The notes beneath the pieces are model-generated. The model saw only the letters and a program-made list of their open reading frames with translations. It was not told the DNA's origin and searched no databases. From NCBI RefSeq assembly GCF_937988725.1, contig NZ_CALKHS010000010.1, positions 1,302,001-1,366,000 on the forward strand: a stretch of DNA of 64,000 bases, given 5' to 3'. Below, one piece after another: positions 34,515-44,796 of the stretch; position 1 is the stretch's first letter, and every line of letters begins with the position of its first letter. Made by a program: the position numbers and the translations under genes. The DNA comes from an uncultured Castellaniella sp. (GTDB lineage Bacteria; Pseudomonadota; Gammaproteobacteria; Burkholderiales; Burkholderiaceae_B).

Positions 34515-34964
34515 TCAGTCTTGCAACGCGCCGACGCCGTTTTGCCAGGCCGTCAGCGCATCGCGGATGTCGACGGCCATGTCGGCCGCCTTATGGGAAT
34601 TCAGATCCGTGAAGACCAGCACCTGCCGCGAGGCCACCCGCAGGACCCCGTCGCTGCAGGCATCGAGGTTCAGGCTCAGGGACTTGCGCCCCACCCGCTC
34701 GACCTCCAGTCCGAACACGAGCCGGTCCCCCATGCGGGCGATGGCCCGGAAATCGCACTCCAGGCGCACGATGGGCAAGCCGATCCGGCGCGGCCCCAGC
34801 ATGTCCGCGTAGGAAATGCCCAGCCCTTCCGTGAACCAGTCTTCCACCAGTTGGTTGAACAGCACCAGGTACTGGGGAAAGAAGACGATGCCCGCCGGGT
34901 CGCAATGCGAGAACCGGATGTTGCGCCGACGCTCGAAACGCCGCGGTGTCGCCGTATCGTGCAC
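34515..34964 (-). CDS. Acyl-CoA thioesterase, 4-hydroxybenzoyl-CoA thioesterase (hot-dog) family
   Basis: The product is 149 aa. The 4HBT motif FSHCDPAGIVFFPQYLVLFNQLVEDWF contains the catalytic Asp of the Pseudomonas-type hot-dog thioesterase. In this operon it could release free acid from stalled CoA esters to recover CoA, as proposed for aerobic CoA-dependent aromatic pathways. It is cotranscribed with an acyl-CoA dehydrogenase upstream (24 bases) and the octopine-dehydrogenase-like gene downstream. The natural thioester is not known. Confidence 0.85.
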   Translation of the reverse strand: MHDTATPRRFERRRNIRFSHCDPAGIVFFPQYLVLFNQLVEDWFTEGLGISYADMLGPRRIGLPIVRLECDFRAIARMGDRLVFGLEVERVGRKSLSLNLDACSDGVLRVASRQVLVFTDLNSHKAADMAVDIRDALTAWQNGVGALQD

Positions 34965-34988
34965 TGCCGTCTCCTTGGGCCCCGCGTC

Positions 34989-36155
34989 TCAGGCCTGTGC
35001 GGCCCGCAGCAGTTCGCGGGCGATGATCAGTTGCTGAACCTCGGTCGCTCCCTCGTAAATGCGCAGGGCGCGAATCTCGCGGTACAGGCGTTCGACCGGC
35101 TGCTCGCTGACCACGCCCAGCCCGCCGAACATCTGCACGGCGGCGTCGATGACCCGCTGGGCGTTTTCGGTGGCGGTCAGCTTGGCCATGGCCGCCTCGC
35201 GGGTCACCGTGCGTCCCTGGTCGCGCATCCAGGCCGCCCGGTAGGTCAGCAGCGCCGCGCTGTCTATGGCCGTGGCCATCTGGGCCAGACGGGCCTGGGT
35301 CAACTGGAAATCGGCCAGCACGCCCTTGAACATGCGGCGCGACTGCGCCCGCGCCAGCGCTTCGTCCATGGCCCGGCGCGCGAAGCCCAGCGCGGCCGCC
35401 GCCACGGAGGTGCGGAACACGTCCAGCGTCCGCATGGCCACCTTGAAGCCTTCGCCGGGCGCGCCCAGACGCTGGCTGGCGGGGATGCGGCAATCCTTGA
35501 ACCGCAGGCGCGCCAGGGGATGCGGGGCGATCACCTCGATGCGCTCGGCAATGTCGAAGCCCGGCGTGCCGGCCTCGACGATGAAGGCGGAAATCCCGCG
35601 CGACCCCGGCGCCTCGCCCGTGCGGGCGAACAGCACATAGAAGTCGGCGATGCCGCCGTTCGAAATCCAGGTCTTCTCGCCGTCGAGCACGTAATGATCG
35701 CCGTCGGCGCGCGCCGCGCAGGACATCGCGGCCACGTCGGAACCGGCGTCCGGCTCGGACAGGGCGAAGGCGCTGATGGCCTGGCCCGAGGCCACCCGGG
35801 GAAGATACCGCTGCCGCTGCTCGGGCGTGCCGTGCAGCGAAATCGCCCCCGACCCCAGGCCCTGCATGGCGAAGGCGAAATCCGCCAGGCCGGAATGCCG
35901 GGCCAGCGTTTCGCGGATCAGGCAGATGGCCCGGGTATCGATGACGTCCGCGGCGCCGCCATGGGACGTGCCCGCCACCGCGTGACGCAGCCATCCGTCG
36001 GCGCCCAGCGCCGCCACCAGGGCGCGGCACTGCGCATCCACGTCCCGGCCGTGCGACTGGCTGACGTGCTCCGCCGCCCAGGCATCCAGGGACAGGGCCA
36101 GTTCGCGATGGCGATCCTCGAAGAACGGCCAGTCGAGAAACGAAGTGTCGGCCAT
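34989..36155 (-). CDS. Acyl-CoA dehydrogenase
   Basis: The product is 388 aa, the normal family length. Motifs: AFALSEPDAGSDVAAMSC (flavin/substrate loop), KTWISNGGIADFYVLFARTG, and the C-terminal RLYREIRALRIYEGATEVQQLIIARELL, where the Glu of YEGA aligns with the catalytic base. It introduces an alpha-beta double bond with FAD. It starts one base after the enoyl-CoA hydratase stop codon. Probable role: oxidation of a ring-opened or alicyclic CoA ester derived from 2-aminobenzoyl-CoA. Confidence 0.9.
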   Translation of the reverse strand: MADTSFLDWPFFEDRHRELALSLDAWAAEHVSQSHGRDVDAQCRALVAALGADGWLRHAVAGTSHGGAADVIDTRAICLIRETLARHSGLADFAFAMQGLGSGAISLHGTPEQRQRYLPRVASGQAISAFALSEPDAGSDVAAMSCAARADGDHYVLDGEKTWISNGGIADFYVLFARTGEAPGSRGISAFIVEAGTPGFDIAERIEVIAPHPLARLRFKDCRIPASQRLGAPGEGFKVAMRTLDVFRTSVAAAALGFARRAMDEALARAQSRRMFKGVLADFQLTQARLAQMATAIDSAALLTYRAAWMRDQGRTVTREAAMAKLTATENAQRVIDAAVQMFGGLGVVSEQPVERLYREIRALRIYEGATEVQQLIIARELLRAAQA

Positions 36156-36156
36156 C

Positions 36157-37011
<855 letters not shown>

Positions 37012-37066
37012 GGGGGAGTTCTCCAGTAAAAAACGGACACGGCCCGGCATGGCGGCATGCCGGCCG

Positions 37067-37831
37067 CTACATGACTTCGCCGCCGCTGACGGAAATGGAT
37101 TGCCCGGTCACCGCGCCGGCGCCCTCGCCGCACAGCCAGGACACGGCATCGGCCACTTCATCGGGCGCGACCAGGCGGCCCTGGGGGTTGGTCTTCACGA
37201 ATTCGGCGCGCGCGGCTTCCTCGCTGCGGCCCGTCCTGGCCACCACGCGCGCCACGCTCTCGCGCACGATGTCGGTATCCGCATACCCGGGGCAGACGGC
37301 ATTGACCGTAATGCCCTTGGCCGCCAGTTCCAGCGCCAGGGATCGGGTCAGGCCCACGACGCCATGCTTGGCGGCGCAATAGGCCGACACATAAGCGTAG
37401 CCCTTCTGCCCGGCCGTGCTGGCGACGTTGACGATGCGCCCCCAGCCGGCCTGCAGCATGTCGGGCAGCACCGCCCGGCTGCACAGCATGGGGCCGGTCA
37501 GGTTCACGTCCAGCATGCGCTGCCACAGGGCCGCGTCCATCTTCAGGAACGCCGCGCTTTCCGCCTGGCCGGCGTTGTTGACCAGCACCTGGATGGGACC
37601 GAAGCGGTCCCTGGCCTGGGCCAGAGCCTGTTCCAGCTGCGCCGCATCGGCGACGTCCGCCGCGACCGCGTGGAGGCCTTCCGGATCGGTGGCGGCCAGC
37701 TGCCGGCCCGAGGACAGCGTGCGGCTCAGGATCGTGACCCGGCAGCCGTCCGCCCGCAAGCGCCGCACGATGGCCGCGCCGATCCCCCGGCTACCGCCGG
37801 TGACCAGGGCGTGGAGAGCGGCCGCGCTCAT
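37067..37831 (-). CDS. Short-chain dehydrogenase/reductase (acetoacetyl-CoA reductase-like)
   Basis: The product is 254 aa. The nucleotide motif ALVTGGSRGIGAAIV is at 8-22; NNAG and YVSAYCAAKHG (catalytic Tyr and Lys) are present. Overlap of four bases with the monooxygenase/reductase stop indicates translational coupling. It probably works on the keto group of the dearomatised intermediate as an NAD(P)-dependent hydroxyacyl-CoA dehydrogenase (inference from context). Confidence 0.87.
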   Translation of the reverse strand: MSAAALHALVTGGSRGIGAAIVRRLRADGCRVTILSRTLSSGRQLAATDPEGLHAVAADVADAAQLEQALAQARDRFGPIQVLVNNAGQAESAAFLKMDAALWQRMLDVNLTGPMLCSRAVLPDMLQAGWGRIVNVASTAGQKGYAYVSAYCAAKHGVVGLTRSLALELAAKGITVNAVCPGYADTDIVRESVARVVARTGRSEEAARAEFVKTNPQGRLVAPDEVADAVSWLCGEGAGAVTGQSISVSGGEVM

Positions 37832-40185
37832 AGGGACGCCTGCCCCGCCGCGTGGCGCAGCGCCTGTTCCTGCATCGCATGTTCGCGCTCGAACAGGGTT
37901 TCCATCTGGCGTTTCCCCTGGAAGTACTGCTGGGGCCACGCGACGTCGGTGTAGCCGATCTTGGCGGCCTCGGTCAGCGTCCAGGCCGGATTGGCCAGGT
38001 GCGGCCGGGCCACCGCGCACAGGTCCGCGCGGCCGGCGGCCAGGATGCTGTTGATGTGGTCGGCCTCGCTGATGGCGCCCACGGCGATGGTCGCGATGCC
38101 GGCTTCCTGGCGGACCCGATCGGCCATCGGCGTCTGGTACATGCGCCCGTACACCGGCTTTTCCTGCTTGCTGACCTGGCCGGAGGAACAGTCGATCAGA
38201 TCGGCCCCCGCGGCCTTGAAGGCCCGGGCGATCTCGACCGCGTCTTCCGGCGTGGTGCCGCCTTCCACCCAGTCCGTCGCGGAAATCCGCACGGACATGG
38301 GTTTTTCCTGGGGCCAGAGCGCCCGCATGGCGGTGAAGATCTCCAGGGGGTAGCGCAGGCGATTGGCCAGCGTGCCGCCATATTCGTCGGTGCGATGATT
38401 GGTCAGCGGCGAAATGAAGGCCGACAGCAGGTAGCCGTGGGCGCAGTGCAGTTCCAGCCAGTCGGCGCCGATCTCGATCACGGCGCGGGTCGACGCCAGG
38501 AACTGTTCCTTGACTTCGTCCATGTCCTGGCGCGTCATTTCGCGCGCCACCTGGCTGACGCCCTCCAGATACTGCTGCGGCGAGGCCGAGATGATGGGCC
38601 AGTTGCCTTCGGGCAGCGGCAGGTCGGTGCCGTCCCAGGCCCGGCGCGTGGAAGCCTTCGCGCCCGCATGGCCGAGCTGCATGCCGAAGCGGGCATCGGT
38701 ATGGGCATGGATCCAGTCGGCGATGCGCTTGAAGGCGGCGGTGTGTTCCGGCCGGTAAAGCCCCGGGCAGCCCGGGGTGATGCGCCCTTCCGGGCTGACG
38801 CAGGCCATCTCGGCGAACACCAGGCCGGCGCCGCCCATGGCCCGCGCGCCCAGATGCACCAGGTGGTAATCGCCCACCAGGCCGTCTTCCGCGGAATACT
38901 GCGCCATGGGCGAGACGACCACCCGGTTCTTCAGCGTCAGGCCGCGCACGGTATACGGCGTGAACATGGGGGGCGGCGGCGTGCGGCCATCCGGCACCGC
39001 CAGGCCATCGCGTTGCGCGAACCAGCGCTCGTACCCTTCCAGCCAGTTCCTGTCGCGCAGGCGCAGATTCTCGTGGCTGATCCGCTGGCTGCGCGTCAGC
39101 ATGGAATACATGAACTGTTCGGGTTCGAGCTGATCGCAATAGCGCCGGCCGCAGACCTCGAACCATTCCATGGCGTTCCAGGCGGCGTTCTGCAGGCGCA
39201 AGGTCTCGACCCGGCGGGCTTCCTGATAGGCGGTCAGCACTTCGGGAATATGGGCGGGCGTGTCGCCCAGCAGCTTGAACTGGCGGGTCAGTTCGATGGC
39301 GTCCTCGATCGCGAGCTTGGTGCCCGAGCCGATGGCGAAGTGGGCCGTGTGCACGGCGTCGCCCATCAGCACGACGTGGCTGCCGTGTTCGTTGCGCAGC
39401 CACCAGTGTTCGCACACCACCCGCTGGAAATTCAGCCAGGCCGAGCCCCGCAGATGCCGCGCATTGGAAATCAGCGACTCGCCCTGCAGGTTGTCGGCAA
39501 ACAGCTTTTCGCAGAACGCGATCGACTGGTCCTGGTCCGCCTGGTCCAGACCATGCGCCTTCCAGGTCTCTTCCGTGGTCTCGACGATGAAGGTCGAGGT
39601 GCTGTCGTCGAACTTGTAGATGTGCGCCTGGAACCAGCCGTGTTCGGTACGCTGGAAATCGAAGGTGAAGGCATCGTACAGGCGATGGGTGCCCAGCCAG
39701 ATGTAGCGATTCGGGCGGGTGACGATGTCGGGCCGGAAGACGGATTCGTACTTCCTACGCACGACGGAATTGACGCCGTCGGCGGCGATGATCAGGTCCG
39801 CATCCGGGTAGTCGGCATCCGACGCCACATTGGTTTCGAACACCAGCCGCACGCCCAGCGCCTCGCAGCGCGCCTGCAGGATGTTCAGCAGCTTCTTGCG
39901 CCCGATGCCCACGAATCCGTGGCCGCCCGAGCGGATGCTGCGCCCCTTGAACAGCAGTTCTATGTCGTCCCAGTGGTTGAAGGCGGCCTGGATCTCGTCG
40001 GCGGTTTCCCGGTCCCACTGCCGCATGTTGTCCATGGTGATGTCGGAAAAGACCACCCCCCAGCCGAACGTGTCGTAGGGCTTGTTGCGCTCGACCACCG
40101 TGATGTCGTGGGCAGGATCCAGTTTCTTCATCAGCAAGGCCAGATACAGGCCCGCAGGCCCACCGCCGATGCAAACAATCTTCAT
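37828..40185 (-). CDS. 2-aminobenzoyl-CoA monooxygenase/reductase (fused FAD monooxygenase - old yellow enzyme)
   Basis: The product is 785 aa. Residues 1 to about 390 form a class A flavoprotein monooxygenase: CIGGGPAGLYLALLMKK (5-21) and the second FAD motif VVLMGDAVHTAHFAIGSG. Residues about 400-770 form an NADH:flavin oxidoreductase of the old-yellow-enzyme type (MFTPYTVRGLTLKNRVVVSPM, WLELHCAHGYLLSAFISPLTN). This fusion is the hallmark of 2-aminobenzoyl-CoA monooxygenase/reductase of Azoarcus evansii. That enzyme hydroxylates and then reduces the ring to 2-amino-5-oxocyclohex-1-ene-1-carbonyl-CoA. Salicylyl-CoA 5-hydroxylases share the fold, but the anthranilate-type ligase under the same operator favours the amino substrate. 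AGGAGA precedes the ATG. Confidence 0.87.
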   Translation of the reverse strand: MKIVCIGGGPAGLYLALLMKKLDPAHDITVVERNKPYDTFGWGVVFSDITMDNMRQWDRETADEIQAAFNHWDDIELLFKGRSIRSGGHGFVGIGRKKLLNILQARCEALGVRLVFETNVASDADYPDADLIIAADGVNSVVRRKYESVFRPDIVTRPNRYIWLGTHRLYDAFTFDFQRTEHGWFQAHIYKFDDSTSTFIVETTEETWKAHGLDQADQDQSIAFCEKLFADNLQGESLISNARHLRGSAWLNFQRVVCEHWWLRNEHGSHVVLMGDAVHTAHFAIGSGTKLAIEDAIELTRQFKLLGDTPAHIPEVLTAYQEARRVETLRLQNAAWNAMEWFEVCGRRYCDQLEPEQFMYSMLTRSQRISHENLRLRDRNWLEGYERWFAQRDGLAVPDGRTPPPPMFTPYTVRGLTLKNRVVVSPMAQYSAEDGLVGDYHLVHLGARAMGGAGLVFAEMACVSPEGRITPGCPGLYRPEHTAAFKRIADWIHAHTDARFGMQLGHAGAKASTRRAWDGTDLPLPEGNWPIISASPQQYLEGVSQVAREMTRQDMDEVKEQFLASTRAVIEIGADWLELHCAHGYLLSAFISPLTNHRTDEYGGTLANRLRYPLEIFTAMRALWPQEKPMSVRISATDWVEGGTTPEDAVEIARAFKAAGADLIDCSSGQVSKQEKPVYGRMYQTPMADRVRQEAGIATIAVGAISEADHINSILAAGRADLCAVARPHLANPAWTLTEAAKIGYTDVAWPQQYFQGKRQMETLFEREHAMQEQALRHAAGQASL

Positions 40186-40239
40186 GCTGCGTCTCCTGAG
40201 ACCCGGCTTGTCGGAAGGGTTGGCGTCCCGGCCTGCCGT

Positions 40240-40279
40240 CAATTAATTTAGTTTCTGTTAATTTAAAAGTAAACTAATT
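40240..40279 (-). promoter_or_regulatory. MarR-type operator of the monooxygenase/reductase operon
   Basis: TTAATTTA-aaag-TAAACTAA (40258-40277) is an 8-4-8 palindrome with one mismatch, and a further TTAATTTA lies at 40243-40250, 15 bases away. Half-site number, spacing and order equal those at 7543-7582, more than 32 kb away. The regulator encoded at 7653-8225 is the likely common repressor. Confidence 0.75.
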
Positions 40280-40288
40280 GGGTGTCAA
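40260..40288 (-). promoter_or_regulatory. Sigma-70 type promoter of the monooxygenase/reductase operon
   Basis: On the minus strand TTGACA (40283-40288), a 17-base spacer, and TAAATT (40260-40265) lie about 75 bases before the start codon at 40185. Both hexamers and the spacer length are identical to those of the abmG promoter at 7563-7591. Confidence 0.75.
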
Positions 40289-40410
40289 CTGGGGGTTTTT
40301 GCACCTGCCGGATCAGGCAGGTGCGGAGACGGACATCCAGACGCGGCGCCCCGCTTTACGGGCGGGGGCCGCTGATGCGGGCGATACGAACAGGGCCTGC
40401 GGCCCCGGCG

Positions 40411-41910
40411 TCAGCGGCTGGCCAGCCAGCGCACGAGCTCGTCGTCGAAGGGCCGCACCGCCGCCGCGCCGGGATGGTTGACCAGGCTGACCAGGATGTA
40501 GCGCTTGCCGCTGGCGCCGCGCACGTAGCCGGCCAGCGCGCGGGAACCATTCAGGGTGCCGGTCTTCAAATGCGCCTGGCCGCGCGTGTCGTTGGACCGC
40601 AGCCGGCGGCGCACCGTGCCGTCCATGCCGGAAATCGCCAGCGAAGACATGAATTCAGACATCATCGGGGAACGCCAGGCCACGTCCAGCATCTGCGCCA
40701 GACCGCGCGCCGTGACCCGCCCCTGGCGCGACAGGCCCGAGCCATTGTCCAGCACCCAGCCGGCGGTATCGACGTTCTGATTCTTCAGGATGGTGCGCAC
40801 GGCCTGGCCGGCGGTTTCCGGCGTGGCCCCCGGGCCGTTCATCTCCGCGCCCAGCGTCAGCAGGGTCATGCGCGCCATGACGTTGTTGCTGTGCTTGTTG
40901 ATCTGGCGGATGACGTCCGACAGCGCGGGCGAATCGTGCCAGGCCAGGACCTTGGCCTTGGCGGGCGCCGGCCCCTGCGAGAAGCCGCGCCCCAGAGTGC
41001 CGCCCAATTCGCGCCACAACAGCCGGAACAGCGCCTCGAAGTGATCCGCCTGGGTGCCGGCCAGCCGGTACATGCTGAATTCTCCGCAGCTGCCCCAGGC
41101 CTTGCCCGCCAGGCGAATGGTCGTCACCGGCCCCTGCACGCGGGCGTCCACGACGAAATTGCTGGCGGGGCGGCAGCTGCCGTCCTGCCAGGTCAGGTTC
41201 CCATCGACCTTCACCGTGGGCGTGGGCGGATCAATGATGGGAATCCACTGGCGATGCTTTTCGTCGGGCTGGAACAGGATGCGGGTGGCGCCGAAGCCCA
41301 CCATCATCGCGTCGGGACTGGCGTTGTAGGGCCGGTCGGGCGAATCGTCGAATTCCCCCGGATCGATCGCGACCTGGCCGAACACGCCGCGGTCCACGAC
41401 CACGTCGCTGAGATTCTTGATGCCCCGCAGGCGCAGCTCGCGCAGCACGTTCCATAGGTCCTCGGCCGTGAACCAGGGGTCTCCCGCCGCCTTGACGTAC
41501 AACGGGCCCTTCAGGGTGCCCTGCTCGTCGACCCGGGCGTCGGGGGCCGCCAGGAACTGGGTGCGCCAGGTGTAATCCGGCCCCAGGGTGGAGAGCGCCG
41601 TCCAGGTGGTCACGGTCTTCATGACCGAGGCCGGATTGCGCGGCACGTCGGCCTGGATGCTGCTGATCACGGGGCCGCCCGCCTCGCGGATTTCCAGGGA
41701 CAGGGCGGATTCGGGCAGCCGGGTGGCCTTCCAGGCCTTCTGCAGTTCGGGAGGCAGGGCCTGGGCCGACGCGCCGGCGGCCGAGACCGACAGCACGCCC
41801 AGGAACAGCGCCGCGCGCACCCATCCCCGCCATCCCGGCAGCGTTCCCGCCGACCGGCCCGCCGGCCGAAGAAAATGCCGACGATCCTGCTGTTGTTCTG
41901 CCCGACTCAT
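40411..41910 (-). CDS. dacB: D-alanyl-D-alanine carboxypeptidase/endopeptidase (PBP4 class)
   Basis: The product is 499 aa. Penicillin-binding active-site motifs are in order: SxxK in NPASVMK (Ser95, Lys98), SxN in KHSNNVM, and KTG in HLKTGTLNG. A signal segment (WVRAALFLGVLSVSAAGASA) follows a basic N-terminal region, so it is periplasmic. It trims pentapeptides and cleaves D-Ala-mDAP cross-links of peptidoglycan. The ATG at 41910 is preferred to a TTG five codons upstream. It is unrelated to the island; it ends about 130 bases beyond the island promoter. Confidence 0.92.
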   Translation of the reverse strand: MSRAEQQQDRRHFLRPAGRSAGTLPGWRGWVRAALFLGVLSVSAAGASAQALPPELQKAWKATRLPESALSLEIREAGGPVISSIQADVPRNPASVMKTVTTWTALSTLGPDYTWRTQFLAAPDARVDEQGTLKGPLYVKAAGDPWFTAEDLWNVLRELRLRGIKNLSDVVVDRGVFGQVAIDPGEFDDSPDRPYNASPDAMMVGFGATRILFQPDEKHRQWIPIIDPPTPTVKVDGNLTWQDGSCRPASNFVVDARVQGPVTTIRLAGKAWGSCGEFSMYRLAGTQADHFEALFRLLWRELGGTLGRGFSQGPAPAKAKVLAWHDSPALSDVIRQINKHSNNVMARMTLLTLGAEMNGPGATPETAGQAVRTILKNQNVDTAGWVLDNGSGLSRQGRVTARGLAQMLDVAWRSPMMSEFMSSLAISGMDGTVRRRLRSNDTRGQAHLKTGTLNGSRALAGYVRGASGKRYILVSLVNHPGAAAVRPFDDELVRWLASR

Positions 41911-42101
41911 GGCGCCACCCGACAAAAGCCATCAGCATAATCCAAAGAGCCGCGCGCGCGGGGCATTCGGGCATCCATTCTTACCGATCCTCACAAGCGA
42001 CCCGGCCATCCCGCGAGCCGAAACACCGGGCCGGCGGGCCGGACTAAAATACGGGCCGACTCTTCATTCTTCGCGGCCCCGACCGGGCCTCCGACACCCC
42101 C

Positions 42102-43160
42102 GTGACTGCTGATCTGGATCTCGCCGATTTCGACTACGAACTGCCCCCCGAACTGATTGCCCAGCATCCCGCCGCCCGGCGCGACGCCAGCCGCTTGCTG
42201 CACCTGAACGCCGGCGGCGCGCTGCGCGACCTCCAGTTCACCGACCTGCCCGGCCTGCTGCGGGCCGGGGACCTGCTGGTCTTCAACAATACCCGCGTCA
42301 TCAAGGCGCGGCTGCGGGGCCGCAAGGACAGCGGCGGCCAGGTGGAAGTCCTGGTGGAACGCATCCTGGATCCCCGTCACGCGCTGGCGCACGTGCGGGC
42401 CAGCAAGTCTCCGCGCCCCGGCGCCCGCCTGCTGCTGGCCGATGGCGCCATCGACGCCGAGGTCCTGGGCCGCCGGGACGAGCTGTTCGAACTGGCCTTT
42501 CCCGCCCCCATCCTGGACCTGCTGGACCGGCACGGCAGCGTGCCCCTGCCCCCCTACATCACCCACACGGCGGACGGCGACGACGAATCGCGCTACCAGA
42601 CGGTCTACGCGCAGCAGCCCGGGGCCGTGGCCGCCCCCACGGCCGGACTGCACTTCGACCAGGCCATGCTGGACCGCCTGCGCGCCCAGGGCATCGACCA
42701 GGCCTTCGTGACCCTGCACGTGGGCGCGGGCACCTTCCAGCCGGTGCGCGTCACGCACATCCGCGACCACGTGATGCATGCGGAACGCTACGTCGTGCCG
42801 GAAGAGACCCTGAGGAAGATCCGCGAGACCCGCGCCCGGGGCGGACGGGTGGTCGCCGTGGGCACCACCAGCGTCCGGTCGCTGGAGGCCGCCGCCCGCG
42901 AAGGCGACGGCGTGCACACCACCGAGGGCGACACCCGGATCTTCATCACGCCGGGCTACGCGTTCGCCAACGTGGACGCCCTGATCACCAATTTCCACCT
43001 GCCGCAGTCCACCCTGCTGATGCTGGTCTCGGCGCTGGCGGGCATGGAGCCCATCCAGCGGGCCTACGCGCACGCCGTACAATCGCGCTACCGCTTCTTC
43101 AGCTACGGCGACGCCATGTTCATCGAGGCCGCCCAGACTTCCCCTGCCCAGACCCCATGA
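42102..43160 (+). CDS. queA: S-adenosylmethionine:tRNA ribosyltransferase-isomerase
   Basis: The product is 352 aa, the normal QueA length. It contains DYELPPELIAQHPAARRDASRLL, VFNNTRVIKARLRG, APTAGLHFD, LHVGAGTFQPV and the C-terminal NFHLPQSTLLMLVSALAG. It transfers the ribosyl moiety of SAM to 7-aminomethyl-7-deazaguanine in tRNA, forming epoxyqueuosine. GTG start. It overlaps tgt by four bases, the usual queA-tgt coupling. Confidence 0.97.
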   Translation: MTADLDLADFDYELPPELIAQHPAARRDASRLLHLNAGGALRDLQFTDLPGLLRAGDLLVFNNTRVIKARLRGRKDSGGQVEVLVERILDPRHALAHVRASKSPRPGARLLLADGAIDAEVLGRRDELFELAFPAPILDLLDRHGSVPLPPYITHTADGDDESRYQTVYAQQPGAVAAPTAGLHFDQAMLDRLRAQGIDQAFVTLHVGAGTFQPVRVTHIRDHVMHAERYVVPEETLRKIRETRARGGRVVAVGTTSVRSLEAAAREGDGVHTTEGDTRIFITPGYAFANVDALITNFHLPQSTLLMLVSALAGMEPIQRAYAHAVQSRYRFFSYGDAMFIEAAQTSPAQTP

Positions 43161-44293
43161 CCGGATTGCAATTCGAACTGCTGCACACGGACGGCGCCGC
43201 CCGGCGCGGCCGCCTCACCCTGAACCACGGCGTCGTCCAGACGCCGATCTTCATGCCCGTGGGCACCTACGGCAGCGTCAAGGCCATGCTGCCGCACGAA
43301 CTGACGGACATCGGCGCCCAGATCGTGCTGGGCAACACCTTTCACCTGTGGCTGCGCCCCGGCACCGACATCATGGACCGGCACGGCGGCCTGCACGGCT
43401 TCATGCAGTGGGACAAGCCGATCCTGACGGATTCGGGCGGCTTCCAGGTCTTCAGCCTGGACGGCATGCGCAAGATCACCGAGGAAGGCGTGCGATTCGC
43501 ATCGCCCATCGACGGATCGCGGCAGTTCCTCTCGCCGGAAGAATCCATGCGCATCCAGCGCAGCCTGAATTCGGACATCGTCATGGTGCTGGACGAATGC
43601 ACGCCCTATCGCATCGGCGAGCGCCCCGCCACGCACGCCGAAGCCGCCGCCTCCATGCGCATGTCGCTGCGCTGGGCGCGGCGCTCGCGCCAGGCGTTCC
43701 GCGACCTGGACAATCCCAATGCGCTCTTCGGCATCATCCAGGGCGGCATGTACGAGGACCTGCGCGACGAGTCCCTGGCCGGCCTGACCGACATCGGCTT
43801 CGAAGGCTACGCCATCGGCGGCCTGTCGGTGGGCGAGCCCAAGGAAGACATGATGCGGGTGCTGGCCCACGTCGCGCCGCGCATGCCCGCGCGGGCGCCC
43901 CGCTACCTGATGGGCGTCGGCACACCCGAAGACCTGGTCGAAGGCGTGCGCCAGGGCGTGGACATGTTCGACTGCGTGATGCCCACCCGCAACGCCCGCA
44001 ACGGCTGGCTGTTCACGCGCTACGGCGACCTGAAGATCCGCAATGCCCGCTACCGCGACGACCTGCGGCCGCTCGACCCCGGCTGCCGCTGCCACACCTG
44101 CCGGCACTTTTCCCGATCCTACCTGCACCACCTGCAGCGCGTCGGGGAAATCACCGGCGCGCGGCTCAATACCCTGCACAACCTGCATTTCTACCTGAAC
44201 CTGATGAGCGAAATGCGCGAGGCCATCGAGCAGGGCCGGTTCGAAAGCTGGCGCCAGGCCTTCCTGCGGGACCGGTCCCGGGGGATCGAATAG
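43157..44293 (+). CDS. tgt: tRNA-guanine transglycosylase
   Basis: The product is 378 aa. It has DSGGFQVFSL with the catalytic Asp, the GGLSVGEPKEDM loop, GTPEDLVEGVRQGVDMFDCVMPTRNARNG with the nucleophile Asp, and the zinc site CRCHTCRHFSRSYLHHL. It exchanges G34 of tRNAs with GUN anticodons for preQ1. The tRNA-Asp(GTC) gene at 59651-59727 encodes one of its substrates. It is second in queA-tgt-yajC-secD-secF. Confidence 0.97.
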   Translation: MTGLQFELLHTDGAARRGRLTLNHGVVQTPIFMPVGTYGSVKAMLPHELTDIGAQIVLGNTFHLWLRPGTDIMDRHGGLHGFMQWDKPILTDSGGFQVFSLDGMRKITEEGVRFASPIDGSRQFLSPEESMRIQRSLNSDIVMVLDECTPYRIGERPATHAEAAASMRMSLRWARRSRQAFRDLDNPNALFGIIQGGMYEDLRDESLAGLTDIGFEGYAIGGLSVGEPKEDMMRVLAHVAPRMPARAPRYLMGVGTPEDLVEGVRQGVDMFDCVMPTRNARNGWLFTRYGDLKIRNARYRDDLRPLDPGCRCHTCRHFSRSYLHHLQRVGEITGARLNTLHNLHFYLNLMSEMREAIEQGRFESWRQAFLRDRSRGIE

Positions 44294-44387
44294 CGCCGCC
44301 GCGCGGCCGGCCCCCTTTATCGCTACAATCAAGAGTTAATCTCGTATCCAGACCTCTCATCCAACCCCTGATTTCCCAGGAGCCTTC

Positions 44388-44732
44388 ATGTCTCTCGTTG
44401 ACACTCTGACCCTGATCCCGGCCCAGGCGGCCGGCGGCGAACCCAACGCGCTGATGAGCATGCTGCCCATCATCCTGATGTTCGTCATCCTGTACTTCCT
44501 GATGATCCGCCCGCAGATGAAGCGCCAGAAGGACCACAAGAAAATGGTTTCGGCCCTGGCCAAGGGCGACGAGATCATCATGTCCGGCGGCATGCTGGGC
44601 AAGATCAGCAAGGTCAGCGACAACTACCTGACCGTGGAAGTCGGCCAGTCCGGCGACAAGGCCGTCGAAGCCGTCGTGCAGCGCAGCGCCGTGACGGCCG
44701 TGCTGCCCAAGGGCACGATCAAGTCCCTCTGA
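44388..44732 (+). CDS. yajC: Preprotein translocase accessory subunit YajC
   Basis: The product is 114 aa with one membrane segment (LMSMLPIILMFVILYFLMIRPQ) followed by the family motif KRQKDHKKMVSALAKGDEIIMSGGMLGKI. It associates with SecDF and YidC at the inner membrane. An AGGAG site precedes the ATG, and secD follows after 64 bases. Confidence 0.95.
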   Translation: MSLVDTLTLIPAQAAGGEPNALMSMLPIILMFVILYFLMIRPQMKRQKDHKKMVSALAKGDEIIMSGGMLGKISKVSDNYLTVEVGQSGDKAVEAVVQRSAVTAVLPKGTIKSL

Positions 44733-44796
44733 TCGCCCCATCCGGCGCCGCCTTTTCGGCGGCGCCCGGTCTTTCAGCCTCCCCTTCCGACCGACC

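Noticed and set aside
40301..40324. Perfect 9-bp hairpin GCACCTGCC/GGCAGGTGC as a terminator
   Set aside because: No T-run follows on either strand; on the minus strand the hairpin is followed by A's. It could still be a structural element downstream of dacB.
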